From NCBI GenBank assembly GCA_032988165.1, contig JANTQF010000135.1:1-64000 (forward strand): a stretch of DNA of 64,000 nucleotides, in the 5' to 3' direction. Shown piece by piece: positions 11,328-22,059 of the stretch (the first letter of the stretch is position 1; every line of letters starts with the position of its first letter). The notes beneath the pieces were generated by a model, which made no database searches, was not told where the DNA came from, and worked only from the letters and a program-made list of their open reading frames with translations. The stretch is from Emmonsiellopsis sp. PD_33 (Eukaryota; Ascomycota; Eurotiomycetes; Onygenales; Ajellomycetaceae). The position numbers were made by a program, and so were the translations under genes.

Positions 11328-13074
11328 TCGATCCTGGTTCGACCCGCGAACATATCTAGCTAACTAATCAAACGCCCCCCCAAATCCATCCATCTGTCTA
11401 TTTGGATCAGATCGGTTTTCCTCGGACGGAAAGTTATTCAAAAGGGTGGAAAAAAAGCTCCCCATATGGAGCTGAAATAGATTTCTTGCGTTGTTTGTGT
11501 TTTCTTATGTTGTGTTTTTTGTTTTTTGCTTTTTTGCGTGTGTGTTCTCCTCCTCCCTTCCCTCTTCATCAATATTCTTGGTTCCTCTTTCTCACTCACA
11601 GCAAGGAGCATGGGGCGAATCGGTATTTACCTCGCCCGTAAGTTAATGTATGAATTGGATAGAGGTTCTTCTCTTGTGTGTTGTTGGGGGGGGGGAAGGG
11701 GAGGGAAGAATGGATGCGAGTGAGCAAGCAGGCCTACTGATCGGTCAGTACCTTGGTGGGTGGTGGGTGGGGATATTCCTTCAATTATGCTTTTTTGTTT
11801 ATTTTGAGGGTGGTTTGGCAGCCCCATTTTTCTTCTGTTCATGTTATTTTGCTTGATTGGTCTGTTTGTTTGTTTTATGTATGAAACATGTGTGGGAGAG
11901 AGGATGTTTTGTGTTTAGTGCTGGTTGTATATAGACATTTGATTTTTTTTACAATCTGATTTTATTTTATCTGCATTCTTATAGTCCTCCTTTTTGTGAT
12001 TTGTGGGTTAATCTGGGACTATATATGGAGTACTTTTTATTCTATCCTGTACCTACAAGAGGAGGAGAGGGATAGAAGTGATATACGGCCAACTATCCAC
12101 ATTTTCCACAGTTAAACATCCAAGCTATCTCGAGGGGTTTCATAGTTCACCAGCAACTTCAACGACCTCATTCTCAACAGCAGCAGCATTATTCCTCCCA
12201 CCGCCACTCCCAAGGCCCCAACCCCAGAACCAATCCTCCCAGCGGCTCCCGTGACTCACCTGCTCTCCGTTCATTCTCCATCCATTCCATCCTCCTCCTC
12301 CATACAAGGAATTGTCCCTCGAAATCCAAAGCCGAGCAGCAGCAACCCGCAGCCGAACTCTGTTTAGCCGAGCCGGTGTCCGCATTAGGCAGGTGTGCCG
12401 GGCGAATCAGCCCCCACGTTGGCGAGTTAGCCGACGACAGAGTTCAACCATCGCATTCCTCCTATCCTTGGATTGGATTCAACGGGACTCGGTGCGAGCA
12501 GAGCTGACAACACCAGAGCTGGGCTTCACAGGTCAGAGTGTCTCCAACACTGAAACGGGATTGCAGCTGACTATCACAGTTACGCAGCTATGGCTATCCC
12601 ATGCAACCACCCGCGTCCCTGGAAGCAGAGAGAGAGAGAGAGACAATAATTGGTTTATTTTAGCCGCCAAAACTTGGCCCCCAGGAATCCCAATCGCACA
12701 GGCTCTACCTGGCTAGTCGACGCATTAGCTTCACAAGCTGCAAGCTCCGCTCCAGCTGCAAGGATTCTGACTAACCTCCTGCTCCACCCTACCTACTTTT
12801 TCGTGCCATGCGCGCGCTGGCTCGTCCGACGACGAGCCGCCAGGACTGGAGATTTACCCCGAACTTGTCAAAATGCGGGATGTTGGAGACTCCCCGGCCT
12901 CTGCTTGACTTTTCCTGGGTGGGGGTGGAGGGAGGCTTGGTGGCGCCAAATGTGGGGGGAAAGGAGCTCCAGATATGCCGCCTGCCAGTGCAAGATCTGC
13001 TCCCAGAATACATTCGAATTATTATTGCTAGCAGCTAGCCGGTATATTTCTTCGGCTATATATCCAGCGGCTTC

Positions 13075-13127
13075 TCTCTCTCTTTTCTTGCTCTCTCTCT
13101 CTCCTTCTCTCTCTCTTTCTCTCGCTT
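13075..13127 (+). promoter_or_regulatory. CT-rich tract upstream of the sugar transporter
   Basis: A 50-base stretch is almost entirely C and T and ends about 180 bases before the ATG at 13307. Pyrimidine-rich strips of this kind commonly precede fungal transcription starts. A regulatory role here is inferred from position only. Confidence 0.4.
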
Positions 13128-13306
13128 TTCGCGCTGGACTGATTAAGCGTGCGTTGATCAGTAGTAAAGCTCGGCTTTGCTGGAGGTGGTCAATTCCTAC
13201 CTTTTTTTAACTACTGTCGGGTTCTTTCTTTCGGGGGTTGTCCCATCTACATAAAAACTGGCTGTTGGATTTGCATTTTGCGGTTATAGATAATAGCAAA
13301 ATCGCC

Positions 13307-15376
13307 ATGGCCAGGAAATACCTAGGCGGCTCAGGCGACCGCCTCACAGTATGGATCTCAATCGCCGCCTCTACCGTCCTCGTCTTCTACGGCTATGACC
13401 AGGTGCGCATTCATCCCTTCTCGCCATCCGGCCTAATCAAGCAAAATTCCCTAACTAACAATTGCGCCAAAATAAATACAGGGCGTCTTCGGCAACGTCC
13501 TCATCGGCAAAGATTTCCTCGACACGATGGGCAATCCATCGACAAATATGCAAGGAACCATGACGTCCGTCTACAACATTGGTTGCTTCGTCGGCGCCAT
13601 GTCCACCGTCTGGACCGGAGATATCCTCGGCCGCCCCAGGCAGATTCTCTTTGGCAGTACGATTATTGCCGTGGGCGGCATAATTCAGGCCGCTTCGTAT
13701 GGCGTTCCGCAGATGATGGTTGGTCGGGTTGTTGCTGGTCTTGGCACGGGGATGAATACGTCTACTGCGGGCATTTGGCAGGCGGAGACGAGTAAGATGA
13801 GCAGTCGCGGGAAGTTGGTTATTATTCAGATGGTATGCGCATATATAACCCCCCCCCCTTTCCTTGTGAAAAATTGCATTACATTTCCGCGCAGATATAA
13901 AACTCAATAAGCTTACGAAACATCTACCAGGCCAACTGCATTACCGGCTTCTCCATCTCCAACTGGCTGACGCTTGGCTTCTCATTTGCCCCCGGCAGCG
14001 TAGCCTGGCGGTTCCCGCTCGCATTCCAAGTGTTCTTCACGCTCTGCATCTACGCCCTATGTCCGTTCCTCCCAGACTCGCCCCGGCTGCTCATTCGAAA
14101 GGGGAAAGACCAGGAGGCGCTCGAGGTCCTCGCCGCGCTAGAGGGGAATGGCGCAACGCCTGAATCGCCGGCTGTCCGCACCCAGTTTAACGTTATTAAG
14201 GATATTTTGGAGCGGGAGAATATGAACTCGTATACTTGGTTTCAGCTTTTATCTGGCAAAGGTGAGTTTTTGTTCCCCATATTCCGCATTTTCGCATCAA
14301 TATAGTAAGGCGCATTTATACTAACTTAGCCGTCAGGACCTTCCGGTGTCCTCCGTCGCATGATCCTCGGTGCCTGGATGCAAGCCATGAACCAAATCTC
14401 CGGAATAAACATTACATCGTAAGAATTTCCAATCCCCACAGACCTATCCACACCAAACTCACACACCCCACCCAGCTACTACATGTCCTACGTCTTCATC
14501 AACGCCCTGAACATCAGCGAGCTACTGTCCCGCATCCTCGCCGCAGCCGGCAGCGTCGACTACCTCTTCTTCTCCTGCCTAGCCTACTTCGTAATCGAGC
14601 GCTACGGACGACGAAAAGTAATGATGGCCTCCTCCCTCGCCTGCTCCATCTGCTGGATCGTGATTACCATCGCTCTATCGATTTCCGACACGGGCAGAGG
14701 TGACGAGTATAAGCTGGGTATTGTGGCGGTGTCGTTTTTCTTCGTGTTTTTCGCGAGTTTCGGCATGGGCGTGTTGGGCGTGCCGTGGCTGTATCCGACG
14801 GAGATTAACGCGCTGGAGATGAGGACGAAGGGCGCGTCGTTGGCTATGGCGACGAATTGGATCATGGTATGCATGGGCTATAACCCTTCTCTCCCCCGTT
14901 CCTAATAACTGGGCTTTTACTATCCCCCCTTTATATATTTCTGCTAACCCATATCCTCCTTCCGTCGTGTAGAACTACATGGTCGTCCAAGTCACCCCGC
15001 CCGGAATCGACAACCTGGGCTGGAAATTCTGGATCATCTGGGCAATCATCTGCTTCGCGTTCATCCCCATCACGTACTTTTTCTATCCGGAAACAGCTAA
15101 TCGGACGCTCGAGGATATCGACCGCTTCTTCGCGCAGAAGCCGGGGATTATTGTTGCGTTTAATAAGAGTATGTTCTTTTCACGTTGTTTTTTTCGTATC
15201 TTTTGTATCTATAACGGATATGCTAACAATATTCGAAAACAGCCGCGACGCAACTGCATAGACCTGAAGAGTACGTGCTTATGGATGAGGAGATTGCGAA
15301 GAGGGATGAGTTGTTTGGTGCGCCGAAGAAGGTGGATAGTTCTCAGGGGGGTGATGTTGAGAAAACGCAGCCGTAG
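13307..15376 (+). CDS. Sugar-porter family MFS transporter
   Basis: Seven exons (13307-13402, 13482-13832, 13931-14261, 14337-14418, 14476-14866, 14973-15168, 15243-15376) join in frame to 526 residues, the usual size of a fungal sugar porter. The ATG at 13307 is the first in frame. Family signatures are YGYDQGVFG in helix 1, GDILGRPRQ after helix 2, the PDSPRLLIRKGK motif after helix 6, QISGINITSYY in helix 7, ERYGRRK after helix 8 and the PETANRTLEDID motif after helix 12. It is a plasma-membrane protein predicted to carry a hexose, disaccharide or related polyol by proton symport. The substrate cannot be read from sequence. The high intron number and even spacing look like an intact, expressed gene, in contrast to the broken transporter at 33.9 kb. 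Confidence 0.92.
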
Positions 15377-15885
15377 TTTTCTTCTCGAGGGGGGATACGA
15401 AAAGGGGGGGTGGGCGAGGTAGGTATGGCCGGCTGGTTGAGGGGGAATTCGAGGCTCGATTATTTGGGGATGATCATTATTGGAATTCGAATAATTGGGA
15501 GGGTGGAGGGGTAGATGTATATTTATTTAGATTGAAGTGGGAGTAGATATAGAATAAATGGCATGCCTTGTTGTTATCTACCGTTTAAGAATTCAATGGA
15601 TGGGAGGGTTTAGCTTTTTGTTATTTATATATTTCCTAAACTGAGAAAGGGAGACAGACATCAGGAAAAAAAAAAAAAAAAGGGGGGGGGTCAAGAAGAG
15701 AAAAATGAAACAAATAGAAGAAAACATTAGTTAGTTACCCTCTCACTTTTAATCCTATCATATTCCATTCGTCCTTCGCCGCCCCCTATCCGTAGGTAGA
15801 GATCACCCCCAACGCAGCAAGGACCAGCCAAATATCAACAATAATAACAACTATCATACTGGGGGAAAAGCCACCACCTACCACC
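15377..15885. other. Intergenic, with an A17-G9 homopolymer pair
   Basis: No gene is seen. An A run directly followed by a G run (15665-15690) is the only notable element. The rest is probably transporter 3' sequence and the tRNA 5' flank. Confidence 0.6.
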
Positions 15886-15980
15886 TCCCCGATGGTCTAA
15901 CGGTTATGATTTCCGCTTGTCACTGCATGATTGCAATCTGAGAAGCGCGGGAGACCAGGGTTCGACTCCCTGTCGAGGAG
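15886..15980 (+). tRNA. tRNA-Asp (GTC), intron-containing
   Basis: The acceptor strands TCCCCGA and TCGAGGA pair with one C-A mismatch, and the discriminator is G. The D arm carries GGTCTAACGGTTA and the T arm CAGGGTTCGACTCCCTG. The anticodon stem is TCCGC/GCGGG around the loop TTGTCAC, giving anticodon GTC. An intron of 23 bases interrupts the loop just after position 37, the normal site. A long T run follows immediately (pol III terminator). The mature length is 72 bases. The acceptor mismatch could be real or a base error. Confidence 0.88.
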
Positions 15981-16401
15981 AATTTTTTTTTTTTTATTTT
16001 TTTTAACTTTTAAAAGGTTTTTAAACCGGGGATGACTGGTTATATAAGCTTCATAACTAAGACTAAGTTATCAATTATTTGGTATTGGTAGAGGGATATT
16101 TTGCTATATAACTAACTGATTAAGGATGTGTCGTTGGTGGTTTTTGTTACTTTTTTTTTTCCGCCTTTAGAAATCATGATGTGGAGGAAAGAAAAAGCGG
16201 CCAAAGAAATATAATCCAATGTTAAAGGATTGTCGACCAAGATCCAAAGAAATGAATATATCGAAAGGATCGTAAAAGGTAGCAAGTGCAAGATATATAA
16301 GCCAAAAAAAAAAAAAACCTCAATCTGATTCCAGACCTAACATCATCCCATCCCATCCCATCCAATAACCCCCTTAAAAACCCCCCTTCTTCACCCCCTC
16401 C
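15981..16401. other. AT-rich spacer between tRNA-Asp and a convergent gene
   Basis: No gene is seen. The region is T-rich after the tRNA terminator and has an A run at ~16304-16317, which in the minus direction is T-rich 3' flank of the convergent membrane-protein gene. Confidence 0.6.
15983..16006 (+). terminator. Pol III oligo-T terminator of tRNA-Asp
   Basis: A run of T broken by single A starts two bases after the tRNA 3' end. This is the standard RNA polymerase III stop signal. Confidence 0.75.
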
Positions 16402-17848
16402 CTACCCCCTAGCCCAAAAATTCACCTGCCCCCCCTCACTAGCAACAGTAACATTCATCTCCCCCGTCGCCCCCCACCACTCCGCCCGCTCCTCCTCATC
16501 CGGATACCTCCTCCCCTCCACCGCCGTCTCATTCGCCGTGCTCCTCACAAGCACCCCCTCCCCACCAACAAGCACATGCCCCTTGCCCGTGCCCGTGCTG
16601 GCTGCCTGGATCCGCCCGGCCCAGGACGGCGGGTAGGTGACGTGCAGCGAGCCCGTGCCGGCCGCGATGTGCTTGGCGGTGATGGAGGGGCGGGTGGGGT
16701 AGCTGGGCTTGCGGCCGCGGCCGTCCTTGTCGTCGCCATTGAGTGCGCGCCGCGGCCCGCCGGGTGGTGGGAGTGGTGGTGGGAAGTAGGGTTCGGCCAG
16801 GGAGACCTGCGTACTGCCTGTCTTTGTGCTGGTGATTATGGAGATGTTTGAGAGGGGGAGGTCGTTGTAGTCCCCGTCGTCGTCGTCGTCGCCATCGTCA
16901 TCGCCGGGATGTGTGAAGATGAGCGGGACGAGGTTTGCGCTGATGGAGCCGGAGATGGTGGAGATGTGCACGCGGTTGGAGAAGGCGAGTTGGCCGGAGA
17001 TGCTGCCGGAGGACGTGTGGATTTCAATCTCGTAGGGCCGCGGGGCGAGCGCGGTGCGGTAGTCCGTGCTCGTGCTATCTTCTTTGCCATCGACCTCCTG
17101 GTCGTGATAGAGGGAGTGGATATCGGCTGCGGAGCCGGAAGACGCAGCAAGTCCGGGTAATCTGAATGCGACGGAGATGCTGCCTGAGTCTGTCCTTAGG
17201 AGGACGCGGGCGGGCTTATCGGGCTCATCTGGCTGGCCTGGTTGGGGTTCGATGATGACGGCGATGCTGCCGGTGGTTGTGGTTAGGTTGAGGCTGTCGT
17301 AGAGCGGGTATTTGCCGAGTATGGAACTGGTGGTTTTGTTCACTTTGATGTCGCGCGGGGGGGAGGGGTGGGGACGGCCGGGGTGCTCGGGCCAGCCCTG
17401 TGTGGAGAGAACGTGTGGCTTGGAGTGGGTGCAGGTCTGAGATTTTCTTGTTAGTGACGGTGTAATGTAGTTGGGGTTGTGTTTGGCTGGATAGGGGATA
17501 TAAAGGGGGCAGATATATCTGATAGATAGATAGATCGGACGGGAGGCCCAAACCCACCTTCTTCGCCCCATGAAGTTTCCCCTTAAAAAAGAATCCCACC
17601 AGCCCAACGAGCAAGACAATTTTTAGCATCACAAAGGCCACCCGTTTCCAGATAGACTGCGGCTCGCCAAAGTAAGCCCGTCTGGCCCGCCTGAATACGC
17701 CGCAGCGCCTGCTGTTGCTCCTATCTTCTACATCCTCGACGGAGTTCCACACAATGATCGGGTCCCCCTTCTCTTTGATATCCACCCCCCCTTGCTTTGA
17801 AGGGTCATCCCTATACATCGGGGCGTCTGTGTATACTGGAGGCTGCAT
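16402..17848 (-). CDS. Single-pass membrane protein with DUF4097-like GS-turn beta repeats
   Basis: Two exons on the minus strand (17848-17558 and 17436-16402) join in phase to 441 residues. Residues 1-70 are hydrophilic, then one hydrophobic helix (VMLKIVLLVGLVGFFF), so the long C-terminal part is probably on the outer or luminal side. That part repeats a short pattern of a Gly-Ser turn followed by a beta strand: TTGSIAVI, DSGSISVAF, SSGSISGQL, ISGSISANL, KTGSTQVSL and TGSLHVTY. This resembles the DUF4097 'putative adhesin' beta-helix family. An Asp-rich insert (GAC repeats) sits between repeats four and five. No enzyme motif is visible. It could be a surface or vesicle protein. Function is unknown. 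Confidence 0.75.
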
Positions 17849-19971
17849 CGTCGCCTCCGTCCCTACCTATGTAGATAGGATTATAAGTGAGGGTGAGGTA
17901 GGACAAAAGATCAACGAGGCAGGTAGAAAGTGTTTCAGTCCCTAACTGACGGAAAGGGAACAAGAATAGAAAAAAGGGGAGGGGAAGAGGGGGGACAAGC
18001 CTTATAAGACCAAGAGTGAGGAGGACGTGGACCTGAATATATGGGAAAACAGCACAATTAACCGAGCCAAGTCTGCACCCGTCAGACAAGATCACAATTG
18101 ATCAAGGGCAAGGGAAAGCTCTAGGCCGCATCCAAAGGCAGATCGAAAGAAGAAAAAGAAAAGAAACAGGAAATGCTGAGACTCGAGAGGGTTGGTAAAT
18201 AGCTCCTCTCCGTAGCATGCCACCGATTCGCACAGCGTGCATCATCACCATCCCTGTGCAACACCCTATTTCTATCACTTGCAACCTGTTAGCCAATTGC
18301 CAGTGCGGAAAACCTCGCATCGTAAAAGGGTAAAAAGTAAAATAGCTGAAGAAAAAGTCTCAAACTTCAGTTCCGCAAATCATGTCATACATGCGTGTGC
18401 AAATGAGGAAGAAGCGCGGGGATTACAAGGAACTCCCTCTGGAATTCTCAAAATTCAGCCTTGTTTCTCCCCCCGTCCCGCGGGCCAGATCGAAATTATT
18501 TCATCACCCCGCCAGCCCGCCACCACAATTCTTCACCTCACTGTCAAAGTCAAAAATCATATGGGAGGAGCTCCCGTCGACCGAAGACTAAATGGCAAAC
18601 GTCGTGGAGGGTAAGCAGCTCAGAGGCTGATTTCAAGTAAGATAATGCACCATCGGCCAAATCACACCAGGCAGCCACATTCTTTCCTTGCCATTTCGAT
18701 CCGGAACAATCAATGCTCGAGACAATGATGATGTGCTTGCGCAATAGGTCCTGGTCACTAATTCCTAGGAACTGCCCCATCATGATACGAAGCCCGCCTT
18801 TGAATCTCTGAAGTTGGAGCTAGCTGGCTGCCGCGTAACCATCATATCAAGGATGAACAATAACAGCAGCAGCAGCAGCGACGATGATGGCGATGATGGT
18901 GGTTACACCCTGTCATTATGTGTATCCGTCCATGTGGGATTTGGGAAAAATTGGTTGGCAAAAAGCGCGCGATCTGCCAATCGTTTCCCATCGTCTTGTT
19001 TTAATTCCTTTCGGGTCCTTTTTTCTCGAATGCGGGTGTCCTAAGTAGTCTCTGTGTTCATTTTTGAGTTGTTTTAGTTTTATGTGTGATGGATGGACTG
19101 AAATAGTGGACTAGACCAGGGGATTCGAGGCTAGACGTTGCATTTTCGGGCTCCCGTTTTGCCGAATGGGAGTACCTGGATTTATGCACGGTGCTGGTTG
19201 CGGCCTTTGGTATCATTTGGAAACAAGCTCCGTTCGTTTCCCTACCTGCTGACGATAGTGGAATTGATGTGAAGCATAAATACCCGTATGGGCCATACCC
19301 GACGAACGTGGGAATAATTAGATCCAGAATGTAGAATGGCTAAGAATGAACCATTTCCAAAGCATTATTCCAAATGTATGTACAGTGCAACGGTGATATG
19401 CCCAGACCAACATTCCAACATATGCAGGGCTCTAGGTTTTGGGTAGGTAGGTCTTTGCTGTTGCATGCTTGTCCAAAATATACAAGAGACTTAAATGTGC
19501 TCGACATGGAAACAGATGGGGGAGGTAGAAAAACGCAGGCAAAACTTGAATGGACCATAGAGCTCTAGATATTGCAAAAACATCAAGGAGGGGGATGACC
19601 GGGTAACCTTTGAAACAAAACCGGTGAAAATAAAAGCAACGTTGAATGACTGAGTGAATGGTTTATGCCTCTAAACTCCATCGCTAAATGACCTGAGAGA
19701 TACATGTTTGGGTGTCATGGGCTGAGAAAAATAATCAAAAACATATGAGGAAATAAAAACAAGAATTGAAAACAATGTATATGAAGAATAAGTTGTGAAA
19801 TGGGAGTGGCATGAGGTCAGGGGGAAGAACCACACACAGGGAGAGTGACCCTTCAAATTGACAAGGTTAGCTTGTGACTTTTTATACGGTTTGATGGATG
19901 GCTATTCGAGGAGCATGTTGTACCTTTCCTTTACTATCAAGCCATCCCTTTCCCACAAGGCCCGCCCCGGT
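17849..19971. other. Intergenic region, no supported gene
   Basis: The region lies between two minus-strand genes. A short CAG and GATG trinucleotide tract occurs at ~18862-18900. Open frames do not exceed 125 codons and show no family motif. The part next to 17849 is the probable promoter of the DUF4097-like gene. Confidence 0.55.
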
Positions 19972-22059
19972 TCAGGTATATCCTAGGCTCTCAAGGACAG
20001 CACTAGTTTCATTGGCAGGCATGCCACAGACACCCAATGCACGAACCTGACTGCCCTTCCTCAGCCTCTGCAGCCCGATGGCCACTTTCCACGCCTCAGT
20101 TTCGTCCAAGACGAATACGTATTTCTTGCCTTCCTGATCTCTTAGACTTGCACGGACGACATGCAAGCCACGCAATTCGGCGCTCTGGAATTTGTTTCCA
20201 TCAATGATACTGCCATTTCCGCCTAGTCCGGAAGACGCAGCCCCTAGCCGGCACTGGTTTTTGCAGCACCTATGCAGGTTTGCAAGACACGCGTCGGACT
20301 CCTCGCTGCTGGGAGCCTTGTGCGCGTATGAAGAGCTGAACCGGAAGGGATTGGTCTTCGTCGGGCTTTGGCGAGGGGGTGGATTCGCACCGATTAGGGG
20401 ACACCATACCTCTACAAGCTTCATAGTCCAAGCCTTGACGTCCCATTCGCGCTGTGGGACGCCTCTAACATCGTCATCTACAAACATTCCCTCTGTAGTG
20501 ATGCGGAGGATCAGCCCATCGGTCACTGATCCCTTGCCTGACACCAATTGCCCAACGGGGGTTCTCATAAATGTGTTGTTGAATAAATATACACCGGCGA
20601 TAATAACCTTATCGGGATCCTTCGTGGAGTACGGTCCTCGTCGAGAGGGTGGCGGAGTAGTTCGTGCTGTCGACTGTGAAGGGGCGTAGGATGACTCGGA
20701 GAAGACGGAGGGCGCGGATGGTTGCTTATTGATATTCGACCTGGGTCTATCGTAGGGGCGGAAGGAGTATGCGTCATCGTCAAGTTCTGTTTTGGCGCTG
20801 GGGAAGGGAGGTTTCTTTTGGGGAGAAGGCGTCCGTGGCTGCGAAGGAGTCTTTACAGACTCTGCTTTACGAGATTCCGCCCTTTTCTCCGCTGCCAGCT
20901 TTTCAGCGGCGAGTCTTTCAGCTGCGAGTTTCTCTGCAGCCATTTTCTCAGCAGCGGCTTTATCTGCAGCGGCCTTATCAGCAGCAGCCTTTTCCGCAGC
21001 AGATTTCTCTGCCGCGGCCTTGTCAGCGGCCCTCTTTGCTGCTGCAGCCTCCCTGGCAGCTGCGAATCTAGCAGCAGCTTCGGCCCTGGCCTTTTCTTTA
21101 GCAGCCTTCTCAGCCGCTTCTTTTTCCGCAGCCTCCTTGGCGAGTCGTTCCTTTTCCCTCTTCTCCTTTCTCTCACGGAACTCCCTCTCTCGGGCCTCCT
21201 TTTCTCGTTGTCTCTGTTTCTCCTTTTCTTCCTCCTCTCTCTTTTTTCGGAATTCTTCCATCTTCCGTCTTATGTCTTCCTTCCGTTTCGTTTCTTCCCG
21301 GGCCTTTTCCCAGTCCTGATCTTTCTTGTCAGGGGTCGCACCGGCGGAGGGTTTTGGCGGAGGCGAGTTTGGCGGCGGATTTGGCGGATTTGGAGGAGGA
21401 GGATTGGGAGAGGGTGGTGGGCCATCGTTTTGCGACTGCGTGTACTGGTGGCCACCGGGAGGATACTGGCCGCCAGGGAACGCACCACCTCCATATTGCG
21501 TACCGGGATTTGGTCCATCGCCATAGGTTCCACCTGGGTACTGGCCACGGAAGTTTTGATAGTGAGGCCCGCCACCATTGTTGTGGTTATTAGGACCCGA
21601 AGTTGGAGGAGGGTCCGGAGGCGGGCCGCGAGGACCGGATCCACCCGCCGGGCCGGGTCTGGGCGTACCCCGGGGCGACGACGTGCCGCTGCTTGCTTCT
21701 GTCTGATATTTCCCCCATGCCCAGCTACCAACTCCCACCGCGATCATCATCATGAAAACCCCCATTCCACCACTCTGGGCAACTGTCGAAACCCATGCCT
21801 TGACGACAGGCAAGACCCAGATATATAACGCCACACCCAACAAAGTGGTCGCAACGCCAGCCAAAAAACTGTTCCTATGGCACTGCAGTGATGGCAGATA
21901 TAGGAACCCGGAACCTGAGGAGTGGGGTGGGATGATAAAAATATCGTAGGGTCCCTCGGGAAGGTCTGTTGATTTTCGATATCCGCCGTTTGCGTTGGGC
22001 GGTGGTGCGGTGCCTGGGTTGCTCCCATGGGGTGGCGGAGGGGGCGGTGGGCCATCCAT
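19972..22059 (-). CDS. Proline-rich, Ala/Lys coiled-coil membrane protein
   Basis: One uninterrupted 695-residue frame. In order it has a Pro-rich head, two hydrophobic helices at ~65-115 (FLAGVATTLLGVALYIWVL and VFMMMIAVGVGSWAWG), a Gly/Pro/Asn/Tyr-rich stretch, a charged R/E/K segment and a long Ala-rich helix built on the pattern AA-E/D-K-x. A Ser/Pro linker comes next, then a conserved-looking globular C-terminus from about residue 490 (KVIIAGVYLFNNTF to the end). The combination of membrane anchor, Ala/Lys/Glu rod and globular domain recalls bacterial TolA by analogy only. I do not recognise a named fungal family. Composition alone would make this frame look odd on the opposite strand too. 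The correct strand is supported by the hydrophobic helices and the C-terminal domain. Confidence 0.75.
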   Translation of the reverse strand: MDGPPPPPPPHGSNPGTAPPPNANGGYRKSTDLPEGPYDIFIIPPHSSGSGFLYLPSLQCHRNSFLAGVATTLLGVALYIWVLPVVKAWVSTVAQSGGMGVFMMMIAVGVGSWAWGKYQTEASSGTSSPRGTPRPGPAGGSGPRGPPPDPPPTSGPNNHNNGGGPHYQNFRGQYPGGTYGDGPNPGTQYGGGAFPGGQYPPGGHQYTQSQNDGPPPSPNPPPPNPPNPPPNSPPPKPSAGATPDKKDQDWEKAREETKRKEDIRRKMEEFRKKREEEEKEKQRQREKEAREREFRERKEKREKERLAKEAAEKEAAEKAAKEKARAEAAARFAAAREAAAAKRAADKAAAEKSAAEKAAADKAAADKAAAEKMAAEKLAAERLAAEKLAAEKRAESRKAESVKTPSQPRTPSPQKKPPFPSAKTELDDDAYSFRPYDRPRSNINKQPSAPSVFSESSYAPSQSTARTTPPPSRRGPYSTKDPDKVIIAGVYLFNNTFMRTPVGQLVSGKGSVTDGLILRITTEGMFVDDDVRGVPQREWDVKAWTMKLVEVWCPLIGANPPPRQSPTKTNPFRFSSSYAHKAPSSEESDACLANLHRCCKNQCRLGAASSGLGGNGSIIDGNKFQSAELRGLHVVRASLRDQEGKKYVFVLDETEAWKVAIGLQRLRKGSQVRALGVCGMPANETSAVLESLGYT

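Larger units (their letters stand above)
10800..13306. other. Long intergenic region with polypyrimidine tracts
   Basis: No gene is recognised in 2.5 kb. Features are polypyrimidine stretches (11070-11240), a GCCATC repeat (11296-11327), T/G-rich DNA (11450-12000) and a CT tract just before the next gene. Open frames up to 186 codons (12650-13210) read as repetitive or basic low-complexity peptides and share no motif with known families. An untranslated transcript could lie here, but nothing shows it. Confidence 0.5.

Noticed and set aside
12650..13210. 186-codon ORF before the sugar transporter
   Set aside because: No motif, contains the CT microsatellite and lies where the promoter and leader of the transporter are expected.
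20722..21828. 368-codon plus-strand ORF and neighbouring long frames opposite the coiled-coil gene
   Set aside because: They are mirror images of the Ala/Lys/Glu repeats on the minus strand. The peptides are Ser/Phe/Arg runs without family motifs, whereas the minus strand has membrane helices and a globular domain.
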